Source: Burkholderia sp. GAS332 (GTDB lineage Bacteria > Pseudomonadota > Gammaproteobacteria > Burkholderiales > Burkholderiaceae). Taken from it: DNA of 64,000 nt. Every line of letters starts with the position of its first letter. The first letter of the stretch is position 1. Positions 18,141 through 27,631 of the stretch are shown here, in pieces. Below the pieces are notes generated by a model. That model made no database searches, was not told where the DNA came from, and was given only the letters and a program-made list of their open reading frames with translations. The stretch is from assembly GCA_900142905.1 (NCBI GenBank), contig FSRV01000001.1, forward strand, positions 2,108,001 through 2,172,000. The letters run 5' to 3'. The translations under genes and the position numbers were made by a program.

Positions 18141-18695
18141 CTATCCCATGTTTCGCACCGCATCGAGAATTTCCTGGGAGAGCGCGTCCGAGCGAACTGA
18201 GCGGGCCAGCACCATCCCGCCGACCATTGCCGCCAGTGTCGTGATAGCGGCCGCGCGCGACTCCTTGTCTTTCCCCTTGTCGGCAATGAGTTCGATTAGC
18301 GAAGTAATGCCCGCTGCGAAAGCGTGCCTTGTGGTGGCGTCGAGGCGCGCGACATCTGCGCCGAGCGCGGGAATGGCGCAACCGGCTTCCGGGTGGTCGC
18401 GGTGCCTCTGCGTCATGTAGGCATCCAACACGGCGCGACGACGTTGATCGGCCGGCGCTTCAGACACAATGGCTTCCAGCCGCGCCGTCATCTGGTCAAA
18501 GGCCGCATCAATTGCATCGACGATGAGCGCGTCTTTCGATTTGAAATGGGCATAGAAACCGCCATGCGTGAGCTTTGCGCCCTTCATCAGTTGCGCGACA
18601 CCGACGCCGTCGAGCCCGTGCTTGCGGAACGCCTTAGCAGCCGCGTTAACAATTCGGGTGCGGGTTTCTTCCTTGTGCTCGGGAGGGTAACGCAT
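18141..18695 (-). CDS. TetR/AcrR-family regulator
   Basis: 184 residues from ATG 18695 with AGGAGCT 5 bases upstream. The N-terminal HTH reads EETRTRIVNAAAKAFRKHG, VAQLMKGAKLTHGGFYAHFKSKDAL, matching the TetR group related to AcrR/NemR. The C-terminal domain includes CAIPALGADVARL, a pattern shared with many NemR-like proteins. It is divergent from the coxG-S-L-M operon with a 211-base region between that contains an imperfect palindrome, so it is the likely local regulator. Confidence 0.88.
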   Translation of the reverse strand: MRYPPEHKEETRTRIVNAAAKAFRKHGLDGVGVAQLMKGAKLTHGGFYAHFKSKDALIVDAIDAAFDQMTARLEAIVSEAPADQRRRAVLDAYMTQRHRDHPEAGCAIPALGADVARLDATTRHAFAAGITSLIELIADKGKDKESRAAAITTLAAMVGGMVLARSVRSDALSQEILDAVRNMG

Positions 18696-18744
18696 GGTAA
18701 AGCTCCTATCGTGGCGAGGCTGACAACTATGGACAATATATAGG

Positions 18745-18758
18745 ATGATAATCGTCAT
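18745..18758. promoter_or_regulatory. Candidate TetR operator in the divergent tetR/coxG region
   Basis: Imperfect dyad with arms ATGA and TCAT around a 6-base centre (10 of 14 positions symmetric), lying 50 bases upstream of the tetR start. The assignment rests on position and symmetry only. Confidence 0.35.
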
Positions 18759-18906
18759 TGCATAGCTTGCCATTCACTAAAGGTTATGCAACCTGCCGCC
18801 TTGGGGTAAGTACCAGCCGAGATTCTCGCGATCCTCACTTGACCGTGCCGACGTGGACCCATACGATGTCAACAGTGAATACATTGAAGGAATAGCGGAG
18901 GGAAGT

Positions 18907-19347
18907 TTGGAATTCAAAGGATCACAACGCATCAGCGCGTCACGCGGTGCCGTGTGGCAGCGACTCAACGACTCGCTGACCTTGCAGCAGTGCCTGTCGG
19001 GTTGCGAACACTATCAGCAGGCAGCGGACGGCAGTTATGACGTCATCGTTGCGGTGGCCATCGGGCCGATCAAGGCGCGTTTCAAAGGCAGCGCGCGCTT
19101 CTTGGATCTCCGTGAGGACATCGGCTATCGGATTGAAGGTAACGGCAGCGGGGGGATCGCTGGGTTCGGCAAGCTGACTGCCGACGTCTGCCTGGAAGAC
19201 ATCGATGATGGAACCGCCTTGCACTATACCGCCACGGCCCAACTCGGCGGCAAGCTCGCACAACTCGGCTCCCGCCTGGTCGGCTCCGTGGCTAACAAGT
19301 TTTTGGCCGACTTCTTCACGCAGTTCGAAAAACGGGTGAGCGAGTGA
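18907..19347 (+). CDS. coxG: CoxG-family protein (SRPBCC fold), Mo-hydroxylase accessory
   Basis: 146 residues from TTG 18907. The family N-terminus (EFKGSQRISASRGAVWQRLND) starts exactly there, and GGAGGG lies 4-5 bases upstream; an in-frame GTG at 18853 would add an 18-residue leader unlike the family. The SRPBCC pocket and the C-terminal GGKLAQLGSRLVGSVANKFLADFF are typical. CoxG is thought to help membrane association or maturation of molybdenum hydroxylases. It begins the coxGSLM operon, divergent from tetR. Confidence 0.85.
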   Translation: MEFKGSQRISASRGAVWQRLNDSLTLQQCLSGCEHYQQAADGSYDVIVAVAIGPIKARFKGSARFLDLREDIGYRIEGNGSGGIAGFGKLTADVCLEDIDDGTALHYTATAQLGGKLAQLGSRLVGSVANKFLADFFTQFEKRVSE

Positions 19348-19461
19348 GAGAACACAGTTTCGCCACAAAGTATGATGAACATCATTTTATAAATGTGAGC
19401 CAGGCCGAAAGGCTTCGGTCCGTCCAGCGAGACAAGCACACAACGGGACAGGGTGACACCC

Positions 19462-19962
19462 ATGCAGATACAGAATTCCGTCAATGGCGCGCCGCGCACG
19501 ATTGATACTGAACCGAGGCGACTTCTCGTCCATGTTTTGCGGGATTCACTACGGCTGACCGGCGTGCATATCGGTTGCGACACCTCACAGTGTGGCGCCT
19601 GTACGGTTCTGATCGACCAGAAGACTGCCAAGTCATGCACCGTGCTGGCGGTGCAGACCGAAGGCTGCAGCGTACACACGATCGAAGGCATGGCACAGGA
19701 CCCCATCACCACCGCGCTGAAGCTCGCCTTCAACGAGTGCCATGGGCTGCAGTGCGGTTTTTGTACGCCAGGCATGCTGATGGCCGCGCGGGCGGTGCTG
19801 CTCAGCACGCCAGATCCTTCAGAAGGAGCGGTTCGGGAGGCGCTGCACGGCAATCTGTGCCGCTGCACCGGGTACCAAAACATCGTGGATGCGGTCTTGC
19901 TCGCGGCGGCCCGCTTGAGCGAGCGCCCGGCTCAACCGGTAGAGGAGAGCAGCCATGAGTGA
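19462..19962 (+). CDS. Molybdenum hydroxylase small subunit, two [2Fe-2S] clusters (CoxS-type)
   Basis: 166 residues from ATG 19462 (AGGGTG upstream; GTG 19453 is an alternative). The plant-ferredoxin-type cluster is bound by GCDTSQCGACTVL with a later Cys in AKSCTVLA. The second cluster is bound by CGFCTPGM and LCRCTGYQNI. The subunit passes electrons from the Mo centre to FAD. It overlaps the large-subunit gene by 8 bases, indicating translational coupling. Confidence 0.93.
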   Translation: MQIQNSVNGAPRTIDTEPRRLLVHVLRDSLRLTGVHIGCDTSQCGACTVLIDQKTAKSCTVLAVQTEGCSVHTIEGMAQDPITTALKLAFNECHGLQCGFCTPGMLMAARAVLLSTPDPSEGAVREALHGNLCRCTGYQNIVDAVLLAAARLSERPAQPVEESSHE

Positions 19963-22327
19963 AGAACAGCACGTCGTCAGCACGCGCTACATCGGCAAAT
20001 CCGTCAAGCGGCGGGAAGACCAGCGCCTGATGAGCGGACAGGGACGGTTCACCGACGATTACCAATTCCATGGGATGGCATTTGCTGCTTTCGTCAGGTC
20101 ACCTTTTGCCCATGCGCGGATCCGGCATATCGACACGGCGGCCGCGCTGGCATTACCTGGCGTGGTGGGCGTGTTGACCCATGCCGACATCGCGGGCAAG
20201 GTCGGTGATATCCGTCCGAACTGGGTGGTTGGTGATTCCATCGTGCCGCCCCACCCGCCGCTGGCGGCTGAGCGCGTGCGGTACGCGGGAGAGGCTGTAG
20301 CCATGGTGGTGGCTGAAACGCGAGAACTGGCGGCTGACGCCGCCGAGCTTGTGCAGGTCGAATACGACGAACTGCCCGTGGTGGTGGACGCGGAAGCTGC
20401 GCTGCAGGACGGAGCGCAGCAACTCCATGACAACGTCCCCGGCAACCTGATCGGCATATACAAGGTGAAGGGCGGCGACTACGAGGAAGCCGTGAAGGCG
20501 GCCGACCGGGTCGTGTCCATTCGCCTCGTCAACCAGCGTCTGATTCCCAGCCCGCTGGAACCCCGCGCGCTCTGTGCCAACTACGATGCAGCGGACGAAC
20601 GGCTTACCTTCATCTTGCCAAGCCAGGTACCTCACATGTCCCGGCGATGGCTCGCCGAGACGCTGGGCTGGCCCGAGCATCGCATCCGCATCGTCGCGCC
20701 CGATATCGGCGGCGGCTTCGGGTGCAAGATGCACTTCTACGTTGAAGAGGTGCTGGTGGCCTTTGCCTCCCGGAATTTTGGTCGCCCTGTCAGCTGGACC
20801 GAAACCCGCAGCGAGAACCACGTGGCCACTACGCACGGGCGTGACCACATCGAATACGTGGACGCCGCCGTCACGGATGCAGGCAAGGTACTCGGCATCA
20901 AAGTCCGGTCGTATGGCAACCTGGGCGCCTACCTCTCCAACATGGGAACTGGTATCCCAACCGTCAACACGGCCACCTACGTCACCGGCAACTACCAGAT
21001 CGGCAACGTGGATGTGCAGGTCAAGCTGGTGACGACCAACACCACGCCGGTCGACGCCTATCGCGGCGCGGGCCGGCCGGAGGCCGCTTACATCATCGAG
21101 CGGACGATGGATGCGGTGGCCAATGCGCTCGACCTCGACCCCGTCGCACTGCGCCGCCTGAACCTGGTACAGGCGCACCAGTTTCCCTATCAGCCGCATA
21201 GCAATGCACGCAACAAGTGGGACAGTGGTGACTATGAGGCCTGCCTGTCCAAAGTCACGGAGATGGTTGATTACGATGGCTGGCGCGAACGACAGGTGGC
21301 CCTGCGGCGGCAAGGAAGGTATATCGGCATTGGCGTGATCTGCTACATGGAGGTCGTCGGCATGGGCAATTCCCAACTGCTCCGCTATGTGGGCTTCGAT
21401 CGCGGCGGCTGGGAAAGCGCGCACCTGCGGGTGCATTCTGATGGCAAGGTGACCTTGTTCAGTGGGTCGATGCCGCAGGGCCATGGTCACGCCACCAGCT
21501 ACGCCCAGATCGTGGGCGACGTGCTGCAATTGCCGATGGACGACGTTGAGGTGGTGCAGGGCGATACCGACCGCGTCCTGGCCGGTCATGGCACGTTTAA
21601 CTCGCGCTCCATGCCCGTGGGCGGCTCCGCGGCCTACGTGGCGGCGGGCAAGATTCTCGCCAAGGCCAAAAAGGTTGCCGCCATCATGCTGGAGGTCCAG
21701 GAAGAAAGTGTTCGGTACGCCGACGGTGTATTTTCCACGGAGGCTGGCGCCACCGTGTCCTTTGCCAAGGTGGCCAGGATGGCCTATGTGGCGAGCAAAC
21801 TACCGCGCGACATGGAGGCTGGCCTGGACGAGCGCGTGTTCTACGAACCCGCTGGCATGGGCGCACCCAACGGATGCCACGCGGTCGTTGTGGAGGTGGA
21901 CCCCGATACAGGAGTCGTTAGCATTCTTGACTATGTTGCGGTTGACGACGTCGGCGTGATGATTAATCCCATGCTGTGCCACGGCCAGATGCACGGAGGC
22001 ATCGCCCAGGGCATTGGCCAGGCGCTCTATGAAGAAGCCAGATATGACGAAGCCGGGCAGCTTCTTTCCGGGTCCTTGCTCGATTACGGGTTTCCGCGCA
22101 TCGAGCAGGTGCCTCGTATGCGCACCGACTTCCATATCACCCCTTCACCCACGAATCCCCTTGGTGCGAAGGGCATCGGTGAGGCTGGCTGCGTCGGAGC
22201 GCCGCCCGCGGTAGTTTCCGCCGTCTGCGATGCCCTGAAGCCGTTCGGCATTACCCATCTCGACATGCCACTTACGCCGCCAAAAGTCTGGCGTGCTATC
22301 CAGACCGCCACCAGGAGCCCAGCATGA
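19955..22327 (+). CDS. Molybdenum hydroxylase large subunit (xanthine-oxidase family, CoxL form II-like)
   Basis: 790 residues binding molybdopterin cytosine dinucleotide and the Mo centre. Motifs: GKSVKRREDQRLMSGQGRF start, GGGFGCKMHFY, SGSMPQGHGHATSYAQIVGD and the C-terminal LGAKGIGEAGCVGAPPAV, whose Glu is the catalytic base. The active-site loop reads AYRGAGRPEA instead of the Cys-containing AYRCSFR of true aerobic CO dehydrogenase, so this is a CO-dehydrogenase-like enzyme hydroxylating an unknown organic or N-heteroaromatic substrate. It is translationally coupled to the small and medium subunits (overlaps of 8 and 4 bases). Confidence 0.92.
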   Translation: MSEEQHVVSTRYIGKSVKRREDQRLMSGQGRFTDDYQFHGMAFAAFVRSPFAHARIRHIDTAAALALPGVVGVLTHADIAGKVGDIRPNWVVGDSIVPPHPPLAAERVRYAGEAVAMVVAETRELAADAAELVQVEYDELPVVVDAEAALQDGAQQLHDNVPGNLIGIYKVKGGDYEEAVKAADRVVSIRLVNQRLIPSPLEPRALCANYDAADERLTFILPSQVPHMSRRWLAETLGWPEHRIRIVAPDIGGGFGCKMHFYVEEVLVAFASRNFGRPVSWTETRSENHVATTHGRDHIEYVDAAVTDAGKVLGIKVRSYGNLGAYLSNMGTGIPTVNTATYVTGNYQIGNVDVQVKLVTTNTTPVDAYRGAGRPEAAYIIERTMDAVANALDLDPVALRRLNLVQAHQFPYQPHSNARNKWDSGDYEACLSKVTEMVDYDGWRERQVALRRQGRYIGIGVICYMEVVGMGNSQLLRYVGFDRGGWESAHLRVHSDGKVTLFSGSMPQGHGHATSYAQIVGDVLQLPMDDVEVVQGDTDRVLAGHGTFNSRSMPVGGSAAYVAAGKILAKAKKVAAIMLEVQEESVRYADGVFSTEAGATVSFAKVARMAYVASKLPRDMEAGLDERVFYEPAGMGAPNGCHAVVVEVDPDTGVVSILDYVAVDDVGVMINPMLCHGQMHGGIAQGIGQALYEEARYDEAGQLLSGSLLDYGFPRIEQVPRMRTDFHITPSPTNPLGAKGIGEAGCVGAPPAVVSAVCDALKPFGITHLDMPLTPPKVWRAIQTATRSPA

Positions 22328-23181
22328 TTCCCTATCCTGTTGACTACGTTAGAGCCACCAGTGTGGCGCATGCGCTCGCCATGCTCGCCGGCGACAGCGA
22401 GGCCAAACTGCTCGCCGGAGGCCATTCGCTGATTCCGATAATGAAGCTGCGCCTTGCCAGTACCCCACTGTTGATCGACATTGGCAGGCTGCCGGAACTG
22501 CGCGGCATTGAGATCCATTCCGACCACATTGCGATCGGTGCGGCGACCACCCATGCCGAGCTTGGAGATCATCTGAGGCTTTCCGAGCTTTCTCCATTGA
22601 TTCGGATCGCAGCCGGTGTCATTGCGGATCCGACCGTGCGCAATCGTGGAACCCTTGGCGGTTCGCTGGTCAACGCCGACCCATCGGCAGACTGGCCGGC
22701 GGTCATGCTGGCGCTGGATGCACGGATGGAGGTCAGGGGCGTCAACGGTACGCGCGAAGTTCCAGCCGACGCGTTCTTCGTCGGCCTCATGTCATCGGCG
22801 GTGCGACAGGACGAGATTCTGACTCGCATCCTCATCCCGTTGCCCGGCCCCGATCGGGTGGCCTACCGGAAATTTCGCCATCCCGCCTCGGGCTACGCCG
22901 TAGCTGCAGCCGCCGTCGCCCTGCGCTACGCCGGAAATAGCTGTACAGGTGGCACGATTGGCATGACAGGGGTGGCTGAGACGGCATTCCGTGCCCATGC
23001 GGCTGAAGCCGAACTCAGCCGCGGGTTCACAGGGTCCGCGGAGGACATCGCCCGTCTCGTCGAGACCGCTTTCGACGGCGTGACGCCGCTCGAGGATGGG
23101 TTTGCCGATGGTGCCTATCGCATGCAATTGGCCAAAGTCATGCTCAGCCGTGCCCTTACTGACGCAGTTCGTGAGTCGTAG
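22324..23181 (+). CDS. Molybdenum hydroxylase medium subunit, FAD-binding (CoxM-type)
   Basis: 285 residues of the CoxM/CutM family. The FAD-binding signatures are AGGHSLIPIMKLRLA near residue 35 and TVRNRGTLGGSLVNADPSADWP near 100-120. The C-terminal CO_deh_flav_C-type domain follows (YRKFRHPASGYAVAAAAVAL). The ATGA overlap with the large subunit supports a single operon. The stop lies 20 bases from the convergent TetR gene. Confidence 0.93.
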   Translation: MIPYPVDYVRATSVAHALAMLAGDSEAKLLAGGHSLIPIMKLRLASTPLLIDIGRLPELRGIEIHSDHIAIGAATTHAELGDHLRLSELSPLIRIAAGVIADPTVRNRGTLGGSLVNADPSADWPAVMLALDARMEVRGVNGTREVPADAFFVGLMSSAVRQDEILTRILIPLPGPDRVAYRKFRHPASGYAVAAAAVALRYAGNSCTGGTIGMTGVAETAFRAHAAEAELSRGFTGSAEDIARLVETAFDGVTPLEDGFADGAYRMQLAKVMLSRALTDAVRES

Positions 23182-23200
23182 CGGCGAATCTACCGCCTGC

Positions 23201-23974
23201 CTACACCTCGGTTTTGGCGGGGGTGGCGGGAAGACGAATCCACGCTTCAAGGTGGGACGGGCCGGCAGCAACGGCACTCAGAAACATGCAGATCGAAAAA
23301 TGGATCATCTGATCGATACGCACGGTATAACCGATTTGAGGTGCTCGACCGGAGAGAATCAAAGTGGCGAGCCCGTGCTCCATGCTCCAGGCCGCGTGGG
23401 TCACTAGCGGAAGAGATCGCTTTTGCCAGCCGCTTTCCACCGCGGCATCCTGAACCGATGATGCAAACAGGTTGAACGATTTCGTGCCTGCTTCGACGAG
23501 TTCCGGATAATTGTCGCGAACGATGAGGCGCGGCCCGACCATCAAGTCGAACAGTCCTTTGTGCTGCTGTGCGAATTCGACATACGTGCGCATCATCCGG
23601 TATGCCTTCGCCATCGCAGATTCGTCGCACGCCTCGATCGTCGTTCGCAAGGCGGCAAGTTCCAGGAATCCATCGGCTGCGATAGCGGCCAGCAGCCCCT
23701 CTTTGCCAGCAAAATGTCGAGAGGGTGCAGCTTCTGATACGCCTACCGCGCGGGCGAGATACCTCAAACTCAGCTCGTGGGCGCCAATCTCCTCCAATGC
23801 CGTACGGCCCTCGGCAATCAGGGCATTACGAAGATTCCCATGGTGGTACGGCACAGCAGTCCCGCTTGAGGGTTTCGGACTCACGGTATTGGTCAAAGGT
23901 TGTCGAAGGCAACAATTATAGGCGTGCGAATTCCACGCGCGCAACGCATCAGTCTGTCTGACTGCCATGCCCAC
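23201..23974 (-). CDS. TetR-family regulator with WHG-type C-terminal domain
   Basis: Up to 257 residues. The HTH starts near residue 40 (YHHGNLRNALIAEGRTALEE, LRYLARAVGVSEAAPSRHFAGKEGLLAAIAADGF). The ligand domain contains HAAWSMEHGLATLILSG, the mark of the WHG subfamily. The true start is unclear: ATG 23968 or a GTG at 23884 would remove a poorly conserved leader. It lies convergent to coxM and divergent from the enoyl-CoA hydratase operon 240 bases away, so that operon is its likeliest target. Confidence 0.85.
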   Translation of the reverse strand: MGMAVRQTDALRAWNSHAYNCCLRQPLTNTVSPKPSSGTAVPYHHGNLRNALIAEGRTALEEIGAHELSLRYLARAVGVSEAAPSRHFAGKEGLLAAIAADGFLELAALRTTIEACDESAMAKAYRMMRTYVEFAQQHKGLFDLMVGPRLIVRDNYPELVEAGTKSFNLFASSVQDAAVESGWQKRSLPLVTHAAWSMEHGLATLILSGRAPQIGYTVRIDQMIHFSICMFLSAVAAGPSHLEAWIRLPATPAKTEV

Positions 23975-24214
23975 CAGAAAATGGACTGCCTCGTGACGGT
24001 GATGTGGACGGTATGAAGCTGGTCGGGAATTCCCTGATTTCGCTTCAAGTTAACAGCGTTATCATTGCCTCAGGTTGGGTCGGTTTTGCGTCCCCTGGCG
24101 ACAACATCTGATCCTTCTGCTGGGCGGAGCGAGCTTCGTCCCTATCTTTGATTTGTTCGCCTTTGTTCAACCAAAATGCCTGGCATTGTGCCGGGCACAC
24201 ATCCCGGACGAGAA

Positions 24215-24979
24215 ATGAGCACTGTCGTGTTTGAAAAGGACGGCGCGGTTGGCGTCGTTACGATGTCGAAGCCGCCCCACAACCTGATCGAGAGTCACTT
24301 TCTGAAGGATCTGCTGGACGCTTACAGCAAGGCCGTCAACGAGGGTTGCCGCTCGATTCTGCTGCGCAGCGCAATGCGGCACTTCTGCGCGGGGGCGGAT
24401 GTGGCGGGCTTCACCGGAGGGCAGGCCCGGCGAGACCAGGCGGGGCTGGACGCTTTGCTTGATGCGCTCGAGAACGTGCCGCTTCCCGTGGTCGCCGCTG
24501 TGCACGGTGCAGCGCTTGGCGGCGGTTTCGAACTGGCATTGACATGCGACATGATCGTGGCAGCCGACACGGCCTTCTTCGGCATGGCGGAAGCGTCGCT
24601 CGGCCTGATCCCGCTGCTCGGTGGTGTGCAGCGTGTCGTGCAGCGCGTCGGCCCCGCACGTGCGAAAGAAATGGCGATGTTCGGCCGCCGCCACAGTCCT
24701 GCAGCACTAGAACGTTGGGGGGCGATCAATCTTGTTGTCGAGGAGTCCGAGCTGCCTGCGGTGGCGATGTCGTGGGCAAGACAACTCGCGGCGGGCCCCA
24801 CGGTCGCGCTGCGCGCCATCAAGACCCTGGCCAACCTGTCGGCACGTCACGGAATTGCCGGCGCAGACGCCCAGCAAACGGACATGAACAGCATGATGTG
24901 GGCGAGTGCTGATCAGAAGCGCGGTCTTACCGCTTTCATGAAGACCGGACCCGGCTCGGCAGTATTTGAGGGGAATTGA
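24215..24979 (+). CDS. Enoyl-CoA hydratase/isomerase (crotonase) family protein
   Basis: 254 residues from ATG 24215. Crotonase signatures: HFCAGADVAGF (first oxyanion-hole strand), GAALGGGFELALTCD with a catalytic-type Glu, and MAEASLGLIPLLGGVQR with the second Glu. It probably hydrates or isomerises a CoA-thioester intermediate. First of four genes (hydratase, CoA-transferase, fumarylacetoacetase, MFS carrier) with a two-base gap to the next gene. An in-frame upstream start at 24176 is less likely. Confidence 0.88.
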   Translation: MSTVVFEKDGAVGVVTMSKPPHNLIESHFLKDLLDAYSKAVNEGCRSILLRSAMRHFCAGADVAGFTGGQARRDQAGLDALLDALENVPLPVVAAVHGAALGGGFELALTCDMIVAADTAFFGMAEASLGLIPLLGGVQRVVQRVGPARAKEMAMFGRRHSPAALERWGAINLVVEESELPAVAMSWARQLAAGPTVALRAIKTLANLSARHGIAGADAQQTDMNSMMWASADQKRGLTAFMKTGPGSAVFEGN

Positions 24980-24981
24980 TC

Positions 24982-26217
24982 ATGGGTGCTCCGCTTGAAG
25001 GATTGAAGGTCGTCGATTTCACACGGGTGCTCGCCGGCCCGCTTTGCACGAAGACGTTGCGCGACCTGGGCGCCGACGTGACCAAGATCGAGCCGCCAGG
25101 CGGCGATTCCGGACGGGGTGGTGTGCCGTTCATCGGCACCATGTCGGTCTACTATGCGCAGCAGAATGCAGGCAAGCGCAACCTGAGTCTCGATCTGAAT
25201 TGGCCCGAGGCGCGTGCGATCGTGACGGATCTGTGCCGCGAGGCCGACATCATTGTCGAAAACTTCCGTCCCGGTACGCTCGCGCGTTTTGGCCTCGGCT
25301 ATGAGCAGGTTTGCGAGTTCAATCCCGCCGTCGTCTATGTCTCGATGAGCGGCTACGGTCAGACGGGTCCGTGGCGCAACCGGCCCGCGTTCGCCCCTAC
25401 AGTGCAGGCTGAGACCGGTCTCACCGACATTCTGCGCGAACACTACGAGTACGGCCCGGATGAAGTCAGGAACGACGCGTGCAGTCACGCGGACGTGTAC
25501 ACCGGGCTGCACGGCGCCATCGCCGTCCTCGCCGCGCTTCAGCACCGGAGCCGGACGGGTGAGGGGCAGCACGTCGACGTCTCGATGGCCGCGACCATGC
25601 TGGCGGTCAATGAGCGGGCGGGCGCGCAGCTGTCGGGTATCGACACGAACGGCGAGCCGCCCGCATTGAGCGCGCCGGAGTCGCATATCTTCCGGCTGCC
25701 CGACGGCCGCCAGGTGACGATTGCCGCTAGCCCGATCTACTCGCCGATGTTCGTTCGCTATTGCGCGATGATGCGGCGCACGGATCTTCTGCAGGACCCG
25801 CGTTTCTCCACCGCGCTGCTGCGTCGGAAGAATCTCGATGTGCTGCTCGATGAAATCCGGACGTGGATCATGACGTTCAATGATCTCGATGAGCTGCAGG
25901 CACAAGTGAGCGAGCAGGGTCTGGCGATCGGTGTGGTTCGCACGACGCAGGAAATTGCGGAGTCCGAATGGGCTGCAGACTGGGGTGCCATCGTGGAAGT
26001 CGACGATCGCTCCGGCGGGACGATGCGCATGCCTGGCCCACCGTGGCGCTTCAGCACGGCCACCTTGCCGCCGCCGGGTATCCCCGCTTTTCAGGGAGAG
26101 CACAATGTTGAGCTGCTTGCCGAAAGGAACATTGATCCTGCGTTTATTCAGGCACTTCGGGAACGTCGGGTTCTGCTGAGCCGCCGCAGTATCCGCGAGG
26201 ATTTCGATGCGCCTTGA
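24982..26217 (+). CDS. Family III CoA-transferase (CaiB/BaiF type)
   Basis: 411 residues from ATG 24982 (GAGGGGA upstream). The N-terminus LEGLKVVDFTRVLAGPLCTK and the LGADVTKIEPPGGDSGR block are classic. NAGKRNLSLDL and the ADVYTGLHGAIAVLAAL region with the catalytic Asp follow, then GEGQHVDVSM. It moves CoA between carboxylic acids, here probably activating an organic acid before hydration by the neighbour. Its last 11 bases overlap the fumarylacetoacetase gene. Confidence 0.92.
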   Translation: MGAPLEGLKVVDFTRVLAGPLCTKTLRDLGADVTKIEPPGGDSGRGGVPFIGTMSVYYAQQNAGKRNLSLDLNWPEARAIVTDLCREADIIVENFRPGTLARFGLGYEQVCEFNPAVVYVSMSGYGQTGPWRNRPAFAPTVQAETGLTDILREHYEYGPDEVRNDACSHADVYTGLHGAIAVLAALQHRSRTGEGQHVDVSMAATMLAVNERAGAQLSGIDTNGEPPALSAPESHIFRLPDGRQVTIAASPIYSPMFVRYCAMMRRTDLLQDPRFSTALLRRKNLDVLLDEIRTWIMTFNDLDELQAQVSEQGLAIGVVRTTQEIAESEWAADWGAIVEVDDRSGGTMRMPGPPWRFSTATLPPPGIPAFQGEHNVELLAERNIDPAFIQALRERRVLLSRRSIREDFDAP

Positions 26218-27541
26218 TCACACTCATGACGTCTCAGCGAAGAGCTGGCTCGAGTCGGCAAACCTGAATGACACGCCGTTCCCATTGCAGAACCTGCCAT
26301 TTGGTGTGTTTCGCCGTGCGGGGAAGGCGGAGGGGTTTCGCGGCGGGGTTGCGCTTGGAGATCAGGTGATCGATCTCGGTGCATTGACTGATGCAGTTGC
26401 ATTCGACGGGCTCGCTGCTGAGGGGGCGCGAGCCTGTGCGCAATCGAGCCTGAATGAATTCTTCGGCTTGGGGCCAGTCGCATGGCGGGCGTTAAGGCAC
26501 GCGCTTTTCGCCCTGTTCAAGATGGGGGACACAAGTCGGCGTGTCGGGCTCGGGATCGACATACTCGAGAAGTGTCTGGTTGCCCAGTCCGATGTCGAAT
26601 ATGGCTTGCCCGTGCAGATCGGCGACTACACCGATTTCTATACGTCGATTGATCACGCGCGGAACATCGTCAAACTGCTCCGCCCGGACGGTACGGTCTC
26701 GCCAAATTTCCATTGGATGCCAAGCGCCTACCACGGGCGAGTGTCGAGCATCGGTCTATCGGGTCAACGAGTTCAGAGGCCATTTGGTCAACGCCTCATG
26801 GCCGGCAGGCAGGAACCCGAGGTTGAAGCGTGCGCCAAGCTCGACTACGAACTGGAGCTAGGCATTTTCATCGGGACCGGGAACGAGCAGGGAACACGGA
26901 TATCAGTGGAGTCGGCGGAAGAGCATGTGTTCGGACTCTGTCTGCTAAACGATTGGTCCGCTCGCGACATTCAGTCGTGGGAATCGGCTCCGCTGGGTCC
27001 CTTTCTGGCAAAGAACTTCGCAACGACGCTTTCGCCATGGATTGTCACGATGGAAGCGCTCGCTCCATTTCGGGCGCAATGGACGCGCGCCGAAAACGAT
27101 CCGCAGCCGCTTCCGTACTTGTCCTCGCCCGAAACGTATGCGTCTGGTGCGATCGATATTCAGCTCGAGGTGGCGCTTGAGACAGGGGACACCCGGCGAA
27201 ACGGCATGCCACCGACGCGGCTCACGCACACGAGCTTTCGTCATCAGTATTGGACCATCGCGCAGATGGTGGCCCATCACACTGTTGGCGGATGCAATCT
27301 TCGCAGCGGCGATCTGCTAGGCAGCGGAACGATCTCTGGTCCGACCCGAACAGAGGCTGGCGCGCTGATCGAGCTCACCGAAGCCGGTAAGTCGCCCATC
27401 AAGTTGCCGAATGGCGAAGCTCGCTCATTCCTCGAAGACGGCGACGTCGTTGTGATGACGGGCTGGTGCGAGCGTCCCGGTTTCGCACGGATTGGCTTTG
27501 GAGAAAATCGCGGAGAAGTCGTGCCTGCGAAGTGGGCGTGA
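26207..27541 (+). CDS. Fumarylacetoacetase
   Basis: 444 residues, full FAH length (two-domain: SH3-like N-terminus to about 125, then catalytic beta-roll). Residues equal to the animal enzyme are visible: DYTDFYTSIDHA (metal Asp, catalytic His), HGRVSSI, the Glu pair in DYELELGIFIG, and LLNDWSARDIQSWE with the metal Asp. It hydrolyses fumarylacetoacetate, or a similar 2,4-diketo acid, to fumarate and a beta-keto acid. This is unusual company: no homogentisate dioxygenase is in the window, and the gene is coupled to a CoA-transferase. A substrate-specialised FAH is possible. Confidence 0.92.
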   Translation: MRLDHTHDVSAKSWLESANLNDTPFPLQNLPFGVFRRAGKAEGFRGGVALGDQVIDLGALTDAVAFDGLAAEGARACAQSSLNEFFGLGPVAWRALRHALFALFKMGDTSRRVGLGIDILEKCLVAQSDVEYGLPVQIGDYTDFYTSIDHARNIVKLLRPDGTVSPNFHWMPSAYHGRVSSIGLSGQRVQRPFGQRLMAGRQEPEVEACAKLDYELELGIFIGTGNEQGTRISVESAEEHVFGLCLLNDWSARDIQSWESAPLGPFLAKNFATTLSPWIVTMEALAPFRAQWTRAENDPQPLPYLSSPETYASGAIDIQLEVALETGDTRRNGMPPTRLTHTSFRHQYWTIAQMVAHHTVGGCNLRSGDLLGSGTISGPTRTEAGALIELTEAGKSPIKLPNGEARSFLEDGDVVVMTGWCERPGFARIGFGENRGEVVPAKWA

Positions 27542-27631
27542 CAGCGCCCGGGCCTCGATCGAAGATCGGGGCGACTGAAACTTTGGGCGAGCCGGCACAA
27601 GAACTGGGAACCCATAATTGGAGACGATCTG

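Noticed and set aside
19955..22327. True carbon monoxide dehydrogenase
   Set aside because: The active-site loop lacks the Cys that binds copper in form I enzymes.
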